Source: Draconibacterium sp.
GTDB taxonomy: Bacteria > Bacteroidota > Bacteroidia > Bacteroidales > Prolixibacteraceae
DNA length: 8,599 nucleotides
Direction of reading: 5' to 3'
Assembly (NCBI GenBank): GCA_030595485.1
Contig: JAUVDE010000126.1
Coordinates: 1-8,599, forward strand
Shown: in pieces, positions 1-7,298 of the stretch
Layout: every line of letters starts with the position of its first letter
How positions within the stretch are numbered: the stretch's first letter is position 1
The notes under the pieces: generated by a model
Told to the model about the DNA's origin: nothing
Seen by the model: the letters and a program-made list of their open reading frames with translations, nothing else
Database searches by the model: none
Translations under genes and position numbers: made by a program

Positions 1-953
1 ATGGCAATCATTGCAGCATTATCCATCGTATATTCAAACTTTGGAATCACTACGTTCCAACGATATTTTGCTGCATATTCGACCAATGTATTTCGTAAGC
101 CCGAATTTGCAGAAACACCTCCAGCCACCGTAATTTCTTTAATTCCGGTTTCTTTTGCTGCACGTTTTAATTTGCCCAACAAAATTTCAATAATCGTGTA
201 TTGTATCGATGCGCATAAATCTGCCTTATTCTCTTCAATAAAGTTTTCGTTTTCCTTCAAACTATCTCTTAAAAAATATAAGAAATTGGTTTTTAATCCA
301 CTAAAACTGTAGTCAAGACCTTGTATTCGCGGACGAGTAAATTCGAATTTTAAGGGATTGCCCTCTTTAGCCAAACGGTCAACATGCGGTCCTCCAGGGT
401 ATGGTAAACCCATTACTTTTGCACATTTATCAAATGCTTCGCCTGCTGCATCATCAATCGTCTGCCCAATAACTTCCATATCTAAAAAATCGCGCACCAT
501 TATAATTTGCGAATTCCCACCCGAAACCAACAAACACAAAAATGGAAATTTAGGAGGATTGTATTCAACACCCTTTTCTTTTATGAACAAAGCCAAAACA
601 TGTCCTTGAAGGTGGTTGACGTCAATTAATGGGATACCCGCTGCCAGCGAAAATCCTTTGGCAAACGATGCCCCAACCAACAACGAGCCCAATAAACCCG
701 GACCTCGGGTAAATGCTACTCCCGAAATTTCATTGCGATTAATTCCTGCTTTTTTAATGGCAAGATCAACCACCGGAATAATGTTTTGTTGGTGTGCACG
801 CGAAGCCAATTCAGGTACTACCCCACCATATTCTTCGTGAACTTTTTGATTGGCTACAACATTCGACATAATAATACCATCGCGTATTACTGCCGCTGAA
901 GTATCATCACACGACGACTCAATTCCTAATATTGTAATTCCTTTTTCTGACAT
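1..953 (-). CDS. tsaD: tRNA N6-adenosine threonylcarbamoyltransferase TsaD (C-terminus cut by window edge)
   Basis: TsaD (Kae1/Gcp family) transfers the threonylcarbamoyl group from TC-AMP to A37 of ANN-decoding tRNAs, together with TsaB and TsaE in the cytoplasm. Reading the minus strand from ATG at 953 gives 317 complete codons. Visible landmarks are the N-terminal IESSCDDTSAA (residues 11-21), GGVVPELASRAH (43-54), the metal-binding HLQGH (H114 and H118), the nucleotide-binding VSGGNSQ (143-149), GEAFDKCAKVMGLPYPGGP (171-189), AGGVSANSGLR, and DNAAMIA (311-317), whose Asp completes the metal site. The family is usually about 335-345 residues, so only the last 20-25 are lost off the left edge. 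No frameshift or missing catalytic residue is seen. A purine-rich GGGAG (962-966 on the plus strand) lies 8 nt upstream of the ATG and supports this start. The gene is transcribed divergently from the tamB-like gene. Confidence 0.97.
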   Translation of the reverse strand, partial: MSEKGITILGIESSCDDTSAAVIRDGIIMSNVVANQKVHEEYGGVVPELASRAHQQNIIPVVDLAIKKAGINRNEISGVAFTRGPGLLGSLLVGASFAKGFSLAAGIPLIDVNHLQGHVLALFIKEKGVEYNPPKFPFLCLLVSGGNSQIIMVRDFLDMEVIGQTIDDAAGEAFDKCAKVMGLPYPGGPHVDRLAKEGNPLKFEFTRPRIQGLDYSFSGLKTNFLYFLRDSLKENENFIEENKADLCASIQYTIIEILLGKLKRAAKETGIKEITVAGGVSANSGLRNTLVEYAAKYRWNVVIPKFEYTMDNAAMIA

Positions 954-1134
954 ACAAATAACTCCCTTTTTAACGTTACTAAACAAGAATAAAGCAGCTT
1001 GGTTTAAATCTTTTGTTATTAAAAATACATCGTTAACAAAACAAATTAAACTGTAGGCTTTTATTGCTTGAAAAGGTTTATGTTCGCTTTTAAATTGCAA
1101 AACTATCAAAAAAGGCTGGAAAATAATCATTATC
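954..1134. promoter_or_regulatory. Divergent tsaD/tamB intergenic region
   Basis: This 181-bp gap lies between two divergent starts and must hold the promoters of both genes. It is very A/T-rich. It contains two short palindromes, TAACGTTA (971-978) and GTTAAC (1032-1037). On the minus strand TAGTTTTG (plus positions 1098-1105) fits the Bacteroidota -7 consensus TAnnTTTG, but no TTTG-type -33 element sits 19-20 nt upstream of it. No convincing -7 match was found for the plus direction. The right-hand 66 bp reads as an in-frame extension of the tamB protein, so the true non-coding gap may be only about 126 bp. No individual promoter can be assigned. Confidence 0.35.
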
Positions 1135-4100
1135 GTGTTAGTAGCGTTACTAACGTTGCTGGCTGGTGCTTATTTTGCCATTCAAAATAGTTGGGTACAA
1201 ACACAAATAACCAATAAAATTGCCGCCAGATTATCGGAGCGATTAAACACACGCATTTCGGTTGGTAAAGTAGATATTGGTTTTTTCCACACTTTATATT
1301 TAGAAGATGTTTTAATTGAAGATCAAAACCGCGATACTTTGCTTTACAGTCAAATTATTTCGGCAAAACTGGATAGTCTAAAAATTCGCAAACAACAAAT
1401 TTCCATTGAAACGCTTTCATTTAAAAACAACGCACTTAATATTTCACGTGATTCAGCCAACTACTTCAATTTTAGTTTGCTTTTAAATGCGCTTGGGCAA
1501 GCGAATGAAACTGACACTTTAAATTTATGGAAGATAAGTTGTAATGAATTCGATTTTGGTGATTTAAACATTTCATATAGGGATGAGTTTTCAGAAAAAC
1601 ACACGCAACTTTATGCGGATGATTTAAACTTAAATATTTCGGATTTCACCAGTGTTTCCGATTCTGTTTCTTTTACCCTAAATCAACTGCGCTTAGATGC
1701 CGGAAGAAACCTAAAACTCGTAAATTCATCGGCTGATGTTTCAATTGTTAGAGGAGATATAAACATTACTAATTTTAATCTTCAGAGTGCAGGTTCGGAA
1801 ATTAAGAATACCGATTTGGCTTTAAAACTATACACCGAAGCCGATTCGATGAATACTCCTTTTGATTTGAATTTACGAATTGGCACATCAAACATTAGTT
1901 GTAGCGAATTAGGGCAGCTGGTCCCTGCTTTAAAAGGCATGAATCAAAAAATTAAATTATCGGGTTTAATACGCGGAACCCTCGATGACTTGAAAGGAAA
2001 AAGCCTGGCCCTAAGTACGGGTACAAATACCAAAGCCATTCTCGATTTTTATGTCAACGATTTAATGCATCCCGAAGAAATGTACTTGTTTCTCGATTTA
2101 AAACAGTCGGAAACTAGTTTTACCGATATTAGCAATATTCGTCTTCCTAACTCAGCCAAGCGCAAATATTTAGAATTCCCAGAAAGCTTTTATAATGCCG
2201 GATTGGTAAAATTCAAGGGTAATTTTAGTGGTTTCCTTTCCGATTTTGTAACCTTCGGAACGCTGGAAAGTGAAATGGGATCGTTAACCACCGATGTTCT
2301 GGTCACCCCTGAAAAAGAAGGCGAAATTTATTACAGTGGAAATATTTCCACAAGCAATTTCGAATTGGGTGAATTTTTCGAACTCGAAAATGTAGGAAAA
2401 CTAACTTTCAGTGGTGCTGCTGATGGAAATTACAATAAAATAGAGAAGACCGTTTCGGGCGTATTTAAAGGAAATGTTGAAGAAATTGATTTAAACCAAT
2501 ATGTCTATAAGAATATCAGGTTCGATGGGCTTTTGCAGAATAAAATGTTCGATGGTTTACTCAGTGTAAACGACCCCAACCTTAAGTTTGCATTTTTAGG
2601 TGAACTTGATTTAAACTCCGAAATTCCACGTTTCGATTTTGATTTAAACCTGAGAAAAGCATTACCAAGCAAACTGAATCTTGGTGAAAAGTTTCCAGAT
2701 GCAGAAATTGCCTTTAAAATGTTTGCCAATTTCGATGGCGACAGAATTGATAACCTCGACGGTATTATTAAAGTAGAAGAAGGCTATTATAAAAACCGCA
2801 ATGGGCAAATGAATTTAGGCGGAATGGAACTAAAAACACTTGCCAAAGACAGCATAAATTCCTTGGTATTTACATCTGACTTTTTCGATGCTTCAATAGA
2901 TGGCAAATATAATTTCCGTACCCTACTCAATGATTTTGAAAAGATTATTCATCACTTTATTCCTTCGCATAACTACCAGGCTGTAGAGAATTCAGTTACA
3001 AATGTTTTCGATTATCAGGTTAATTGCAAAGAAATAAATCGGCTTGCTGAAATCTTTGTTCCGGGTTTAGAATTGGAAACACCATTTTTGTTGTACGGAA
3101 AAATTGATTCTCCTAAAGATTATTTTCAGTTTAATGGAAGTATTCCGGGTGTAAAATACAAGGATTTCTGGGCCCGACATATTTTTATTGGAAACCAGAA
3201 CCTTGCAAATGGCAAGTTTGCATCAAAGCTTAGAGTAAGCCAACTTTTAAATCGGAATGGCATGAAACTTTATAATTTCACCATCGATTCGAAGGTTGCC
3301 AATAATGTGCTCGACAATACCATTTCGTGGAGTAATTTCGACGAACTAACCTACAGTGGTTCCTTAAAAACTCAAACGATATTTTCTCGCCCCGACACAG
3401 CGAAGCACCAACGTATTGAGATAAAAGGTTTGCCATCGCAGATATACATTGCAGATACGCTCTGGACTATTTCCCCTTACCTGGCTTCAATCGATTCATC
3501 ATCTTTCGCCATTAATAATTTCAGAATGGGACATGACGGGCAGGAGATTGCAGCTGAAGGAAAACTTGTTAATGGAAGTGGTGATCTGTTACACCTCAAT
3601 TTAAAGAATATTGATTTAAGCTACATCGATAAATATTTAAATAAGGACATTCAACTGGAAGGTATTATTAACGGAACATTCGGAATCGCAAATGCCTTTG
3701 ATGCTCCGGCCATTTTATCGAATTTAAGTATTGAGAATTTGGCTTTCAAAAAACAACGAATGGGTAATGTAACGCTAATCAGTCAATGGAATCGTTTTCA
3801 GTCAACCATAGATTCCGAACTAAGGCTCGTTCGTAACAATCGAATGCCACTTCGGATTTTTGGATATATGAAACCATCTACAAACGAATTGAACTATTTT
3901 GCCGAACTCGACAGCGTTCCATTAGTTATTTTAGAAGCATTTATGAAAAAGAATTTTTCTGATTTCCATGGGACTGCAAGTGGTAAGGTTGAATTAGGAG
4001 GAACCGTTAAAAAAATTGATTTTAATGGAAAAGCATTGGTGCAAAACGCTGGTTTAACAGTGAATGCTACTCAAATTCCGTATTCCTTAACAGATTCGAT

Positions 4101-5502
4101 TTATTTGAAAAACGACACCATTAAATTCGATAATATTACGGTCTACGACGATAAACAGAATACGGCCAATTTTAACGGAACAATTGTACACACCAACTTT
4201 AACGAAATGGAATTTGATCTGAGTTTTAGTTCTGATAAAATTAGAGCGCTAAATACCACCTCGCACGATAACGAACAATTTTATGGTACAGTTATAGCAA
4301 ATGGAAAACTCGACATTACCGGGGCTGACAAAGCAACGCAGCTTACAGGCACTGCTACTACCCTGCTGGGCACCGATGTGAAAATTTCGATGGAAAGTGA
4401 GAGCACGGTTGAACAATACGACTTTATTGAATTTGTATCGACAGCAGAAACCAAAACAGATGATTTTTTTGCCGAGATAAAAAAAGAAAGAAATAGTGAG
4501 CTTAATATGAATTTCACTATTGAAGCCACTCCCGAAGCCAAAGTTCAAATTGTTTACAATTCGCAAATTGGCGATGTAATAAAAGCACAAGGTGAGGGAA
4601 TTCTTTTATTCGAAATGGATAACGATGGGAACATGACCTTATCGGGAAATTATAATCCAACAAAAGGAAATTATTTATTTACGCTACAAAATGTTCTAAA
4701 CAAAAGATTCAGCATTAAACCAGGTGGTTCAATTATATGGACAGGCGACCCATACAATGCTATTATCGATTTAAATGCTGTTTATAAGTTAAAAGCATCG
4801 TTGTACGATATACTTCCTAACAACTTCGAGAATAAAAGTCAAAGCCAGCGCATACCTGTTGAATGTATATTAAAATTACAGGATGAGTTACTAAATCCCA
4901 CCATTGGATTCGACATTAACTTCCCTACTCTCGATCAAAGTAAAAAAGACGAACTTTCACAATTTCTCAAGACCGAAGAGGAGATGAATAAGCAAATCCT
5001 GTCACTTATTGTTATGGGCAAATTTTACACTCCGGAATACATGCGTGGAACCTACGAAGCGCAAAACACAAATATGGTTGGCACCACAGCAAGCGAATTA
5101 TTATCAAATCAATTAAGCAACTGGCTATCACAAATTAGTTCGAACTGGGATGTTGGTTTAAATTACAGGCCCGGCGGTGTTTCTGAAGATGAAATTGAAG
5201 TAGCCTTAAGCACCCAGATTTTCAACGACAGAGTTTCATTAAACGGGAATATTGGAAACAATACAAACGATTTCTCGATTAACAACAGTAGTAGCCAGAT
5301 TGTCGGCGATTTTGAAATAGGCGTAAAACTTGTGCCTAGCGGCAAAATTCAGTTTAAAGCGTATAACCGCTCCAACAATAATTTAATATACGAAACTGCT
5401 CCTTATACTCAGGGTATCGGACTTTCGTTTAAAGAAGAATACAATTCTTTTGATGAGCTACTCAAAAAAATGACTTCTATTTTTAAAAAGAAAGACAAAT
5501 AG
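1135..5502 (+). CDS. tamB: TamB-like translocation/assembly module protein (AsmA-like, DUF490 C-terminal domain)
   Basis: Large envelope protein of the TamB/AsmA-like family. Members anchor in the inner membrane, span the periplasm as a long beta-rich groove, and are implicated in outer-membrane protein assembly and inter-membrane lipid transport. The 1455-residue length fits Bacteroidota homologues. The N-terminus is a hydrophobic anchor (about residues 1-16) followed by an AsmA-like start containing RISVGKVDIGFF (40-51). The middle is repetitive, beta-rich and Asn/Asp/Ser-rich with no catalytic motif. The C-terminal third carries TamB (DUF490) hallmarks: EATPEAKVQIVYNSQIGDV, SGNYNPTKGNY (1170-1180), IKPGGSIIWTGDPYNA from about 1194, a C-terminal domain containing DVGLNYRPGG, and a basic KKKDK end. 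No tamA/Omp85-type partner is in the window. GTG 1135 is the only standard start in this frame after the stop at 1069-1071. It removes the basic residues that normally precede the anchor, so the 5' end is doubtful (see findings). Family is confident, start is not. Confidence 0.9.
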   Translation: MLVALLTLLAGAYFAIQNSWVQTQITNKIAARLSERLNTRISVGKVDIGFFHTLYLEDVLIEDQNRDTLLYSQIISAKLDSLKIRKQQISIETLSFKNNALNISRDSANYFNFSLLLNALGQANETDTLNLWKISCNEFDFGDLNISYRDEFSEKHTQLYADDLNLNISDFTSVSDSVSFTLNQLRLDAGRNLKLVNSSADVSIVRGDINITNFNLQSAGSEIKNTDLALKLYTEADSMNTPFDLNLRIGTSNISCSELGQLVPALKGMNQKIKLSGLIRGTLDDLKGKSLALSTGTNTKAILDFYVNDLMHPEEMYLFLDLKQSETSFTDISNIRLPNSAKRKYLEFPESFYNAGLVKFKGNFSGFLSDFVTFGTLESEMGSLTTDVLVTPEKEGEIYYSGNISTSNFELGEFFELENVGKLTFSGAADGNYNKIEKTVSGVFKGNVEEIDLNQYVYKNIRFDGLLQNKMFDGLLSVNDPNLKFAFLGELDLNSEIPRFDFDLNLRKALPSKLNLGEKFPDAEIAFKMFANFDGDRIDNLDGIIKVEEGYYKNRNGQMNLGGMELKTLAKDSINSLVFTSDFFDASIDGKYNFRTLLNDFEKIIHHFIPSHNYQAVENSVTNVFDYQVNCKEINRLAEIFVPGLELETPFLLYGKIDSPKDYFQFNGSIPGVKYKDFWARHIFIGNQNLANGKFASKLRVSQLLNRNGMKLYNFTIDSKVANNVLDNTISWSNFDELTYSGSLKTQTIFSRPDTAKHQRIEIKGLPSQIYIADTLWTISPYLASIDSSSFAINNFRMGHDGQEIAAEGKLVNGSGDLLHLNLKNIDLSYIDKYLNKDIQLEGIINGTFGIANAFDAPAILSNLSIENLAFKKQRMGNVTLISQWNRFQSTIDSELRLVRNNRMPLRIFGYMKPSTNELNYFAELDSVPLVILEAFMKKNFSDFHGTASGKVELGGTVKKIDFNGKALVQNAGLTVNATQIPYSLTDSIYLKNDTIKFDNITVYDDKQNTANFNGTIVHTNFNEMEFDLSFSSDKIRALNTTSHDNEQFYGTVIANGKLDITGADKATQLTGTATTLLGTDVKISMESESTVEQYDFIEFVSTAETKTDDFFAEIKKERNSELNMNFTIEATPEAKVQIVYNSQIGDVIKAQGEGILLFEMDNDGNMTLSGNYNPTKGNYLFTLQNVLNKRFSIKPGGSIIWTGDPYNAIIDLNAVYKLKASLYDILPNNFENKSQSQRIPVECILKLQDELLNPTIGFDINFPTLDQSKKDELSQFLKTEEEMNKQILSLIVMGKFYTPEYMRGTYEAQNTNMVGTTASELLSNQLSNWLSQISSNWDVGLNYRPGGVSEDEIEVALSTQIFNDRVSLNGNIGNNTNDFSINNSSSQIVGDFEIGVKLVPSGKIQFKAYNRSNNNLIYETAPYTQGIGLSFKEEYNSFDELLKKMTSIFKKKDK

Positions 5503-5588
5503 CCTGCATCCTTTTTCTTCTTTTTCCATCGAAATATTAAAAAATAAAAAAAACTGATAGAATTCCTTTTATTCTTTTCAGCATCAAC

Positions 5589-5596
5589 TATTTTTG
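5589..5596 (+). promoter_or_regulatory. Candidate -7 promoter element for nhaD
   Basis: TATTTTTG matches the Bacteroidota -7 consensus TAnnTTTG exactly and lies 104 nt upstream of the nhaD ATG, in the 198-bp gap after the tamB-like gene. The expected -33 position holds only a T-rich TTTT (5567-5570) with an 18-nt spacer, not TTTG. In such T-rich DNA a chance match is quite possible. The rest of the gap (5503-5700) has no strong terminator hairpin after the tamB-like gene. Confidence 0.3.
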
Positions 5597-5621
5597 TTGT
5601 TCTTTTATGACAAAATGTGGT

Positions 5622-5636
5622 GTTACTTTTTGTAAC
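5622..5636. repeat. Perfect inverted repeat GTTAC-N5-GTAAC in the nhaD leader
   Basis: GTTAC (5622-5626), a T5 spacer, then GTAAC (5632-5636). It sits 64 nt before the nhaD ATG and 26 nt after the candidate -7 box. The symmetry fits either a small dimeric-regulator operator or a short RNA hairpin. The 5-bp arms are too weak for a terminator and no run of Ts follows. Confidence 0.4.
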
Positions 5637-5700
5637 GAATCATATTAGAAATTAGAGCAAACGATAAAACGAATAAACTTAAACTTATAAAATTATTACT

Positions 5701-7143
5701 ATGTTTATATTAATGGTTGTTGTTTTTGTTCTGGGCTACACCGCTATTGCCCTGGAACATCCCCTGAAAGTTGACAAAGCCGCTTCTGCATTATTAACCG
5801 GAACAATACTGTGGGCCATTTATGCGCTCAATTATCACAGTTTGCTTGGCTTAGACCTAAGTCCGGCTTGGCACCATGTTACAGCTACTGCCAACGATGT
5901 TATTAATTTTATTAAACCGGGTGTTGCCGAACCTCATTATAAAGAAGTGTGGAAAAGCACGGTTGAGGTAGCACAACATCAAAGTCATTTTGTAAAACAC
6001 GACTTGGAACATCACCTTGTTGAAATCGCTGAAATCTTGTTTTTCTTGCTTGGCGCAATGACTATTGTTGAAACCGTTGACCAACACCAGGGTTTCAAAC
6101 CAATCACCGACAAAATTCAAACAACCAACAAAGTAAAACTACTTTGGATACTTAGTGTGCTTACCTTCTTTATGTCAGCAGCTCTGGATAACCTTACTAC
6201 AACAATTGTAATGGTAGCCCTATTGCGCAAGTTAATCGATGATAAAAAAGACCGCTGGTTTTTTGCCAGTATGGTTATATTAGCTGCCAATGCCGGAGGA
6301 GCTTGGTCGCCTATTGGCGATGTAACAACGATTATGCTTTGGATTGGTGGTCAAGTTTCTACTATTCCGATTATGACCGACGTTATTGTACCAAGTTTAG
6401 TAACCATGATTGTTCCGCTTATTATTGTAAGCTTTACCATGAAAGGTGATATTCAACGTCCGGTTTTGGAAAACGGTGACGCAAATGAATTCACTTCTCG
6501 TTTTGAACAAAGACTACTACTATTTATGGGAGTTTCGGCATTGTTATTTGTTCCGGTATTTAAAACCGTTACGCACCTTCCTCCTTATATGGGAATGCTG
6601 TTTGGCTTAGGTGTAATTTGGCTGACAACTGAAATAATGCACCGCAATAAACCACTTGAAGACAAAAGACAACTTACCGTAATTGGAGTATTGAAAAAAA
6701 TTGATGTACCAACCATTTTCTTCTTCCTTGGAATTTTAACTGCAGTTGCCGCCCTTCAATCGGTAGGCCATTTAAATGTTTTGTCAACCGTACTTGAAGA
6801 ACAATTCCATAATATTTACATTATTAACCTGATTATTGGAGTATTGTCGGCTATTGTTGACAATGTACCGTTAGTGGCAGGTGCAATGGGAATGTATCCG
6901 ATTGCAGAACCTGGAACAACCGGATTCCTTGCTGATTTTGTGGCAGATGGAAAATTCTGGCAATTCCTTGCTTACTGTGCCGGAACAGGTGGTAGTATTC
7001 TTATTATCGGTTCGGCGGCTGGTGTTGCTGCAATGGGTTTAGAGAAAATTGATTTTATCTGGTATGTTAAAAAGATTTCGTTATTGGCATTAATTGGTTA
7101 TTTGGCAGGTGCAGGTACTTACTTCCTAATGTTTGGCTTGTAG
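5701..7143 (+). CDS. nhaD: NhaD-type Na+/H+ antiporter
   Basis: Inner-membrane antiporter of the NhaD family (ion transporter superfamily). It exports Na+ (and Li+) in exchange for H+ and so supports sodium and pH homeostasis. The 480 residues match the usual NhaD length of about 430-490. The N-terminus, hydrophobic with ALEHPLKVDKAASAL (17-31), is typical. Further family segments are ALDNLTTTIVMVALLRKLI (161-179), AANAGGAWSPIGDVTTIMLW (195-214), IVDNVPLVAGAMGMYP (385-400) and GTGGSILIIGSAAGVAAMG (428-446), which carry the conserved polar and acidic residues within membrane segments. About a dozen hydrophobic segments are visible. The stretch from 46 to 129 is unusually histidine-rich (10 of the protein's 15 His). 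The start is ATG 5701 in an A/T-rich leader with no Shine-Dalgarno; M5 is a possible alternative. The gene appears monocistronic, with a strong terminator 87 nt after its stop codon. Confidence 0.95.
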   Translation: MFILMVVVFVLGYTAIALEHPLKVDKAASALLTGTILWAIYALNYHSLLGLDLSPAWHHVTATANDVINFIKPGVAEPHYKEVWKSTVEVAQHQSHFVKHDLEHHLVEIAEILFFLLGAMTIVETVDQHQGFKPITDKIQTTNKVKLLWILSVLTFFMSAALDNLTTTIVMVALLRKLIDDKKDRWFFASMVILAANAGGAWSPIGDVTTIMLWIGGQVSTIPIMTDVIVPSLVTMIVPLIIVSFTMKGDIQRPVLENGDANEFTSRFEQRLLLFMGVSALLFVPVFKTVTHLPPYMGMLFGLGVIWLTTEIMHRNKPLEDKRQLTVIGVLKKIDVPTIFFFLGILTAVAALQSVGHLNVLSTVLEEQFHNIYIINLIIGVLSAIVDNVPLVAGAMGMYPIAEPGTTGFLADFVADGKFWQFLAYCAGTGGSILIIGSAAGVAAMGLEKIDFIWYVKKISLLALIGYLAGAGTYFLMFGL

Positions 7144-7151
7144 TCGGGTCT

Positions 7152-7188
7152 ATCAAAACCATATTGTTCATAACTCGGCAGTTTTGAT
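7152..7188. repeat. 8-bp inverted repeat downstream of nhaD
   Basis: ATCAAAAC (7152-7159) and GTTTTGAT (7181-7188) are perfect reverse complements separated by 21 nt. The repeat begins 9 nt after the nhaD stop, before the main terminator. The A/T-rich stem and long loop make it a weak hairpin. It could trim or stabilise the nhaD 3' end, or be chance. Confidence 0.3.
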
Positions 7189-7230
7189 CAAATAAGCAAA
7201 ACAAAGCCGTTAAAATATTACTTATTTTTG

Positions 7231-7264
7231 CGAGGCATAATAAACATCATTATGCCTCGTTTTT
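7231..7264 (+). terminator. Rho-independent terminator after nhaD
   Basis: A perfect 11-bp stem is formed by CGAGGCATAAT (7231-7241) and ATTATGCCTCG (7249-7259), with a 7-nt loop AAACATC. TTTTT (7260-7264) follows, then ATTT. On the minus strand the hairpin is not followed by a T-run, so it acts on plus-strand transcripts. It should end the nhaD message and separate it from exbB, whose ATG is 34 nt further on. Confidence 0.88.
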
Positions 7265-7298
7265 ATTTCAAAGAATTGTAAAAAATAACTTGATACAT

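Noticed and set aside
1..1056. Four plus-strand open frames (1-312, 358-609, 616-840, 850-1056)
   Set aside because: They lie almost entirely antisense to tsaD, whose minus-strand frame shows the full set of family motifs. Their products are low-complexity and resemble no family.
1098..1105. TAGTTTTG on the minus strand as the tsaD promoter
   Set aside because: It fits TAnnTTTG, but no -33 TTTG lies at the right spacing, and it falls where the tamB frame appears to be coding. It is mentioned only in the intergenic entry.
974..1153. The 9-mer CGTTACTAA at 974-982 and again at 1145-1153
   Set aside because: Only two copies, the second inside coding sequence, and the match is short in AT-rich DNA. 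Probably chance.
2505..2729. Minus-strand open frame of 74 codons inside the tamB-like gene
   Set aside because: It is antisense to a continuous coding frame and has no recognisable domain or start signal.
4249..4590. Two overlapping minus-strand open frames (113 and 86 codons)
   Set aside because: They are antisense to the conserved TamB C-terminal part and overlap each other in different frames, so both are chance openings.
5485..5525. Possible A/T hairpin at the tamB end (AAAAAGAA with TTCTTTTT)
   Set aside because: The stem is eight mostly A-U pairs with a 25-nt loop, and the left arm is the Lys-codon run of the coding end. Too weak to call a terminator.
5857..6120. Minus-strand open frame of 87 codons inside nhaD
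   Set aside because: It is a shadow of the His-rich part of nhaD, with no independent support.
7290..7298. TTG start for exbB at 7290
   Set aside because: ATG 7299 is three codons downstream and gives a family-typical N-terminus, so the TTG extension is unnecessary.
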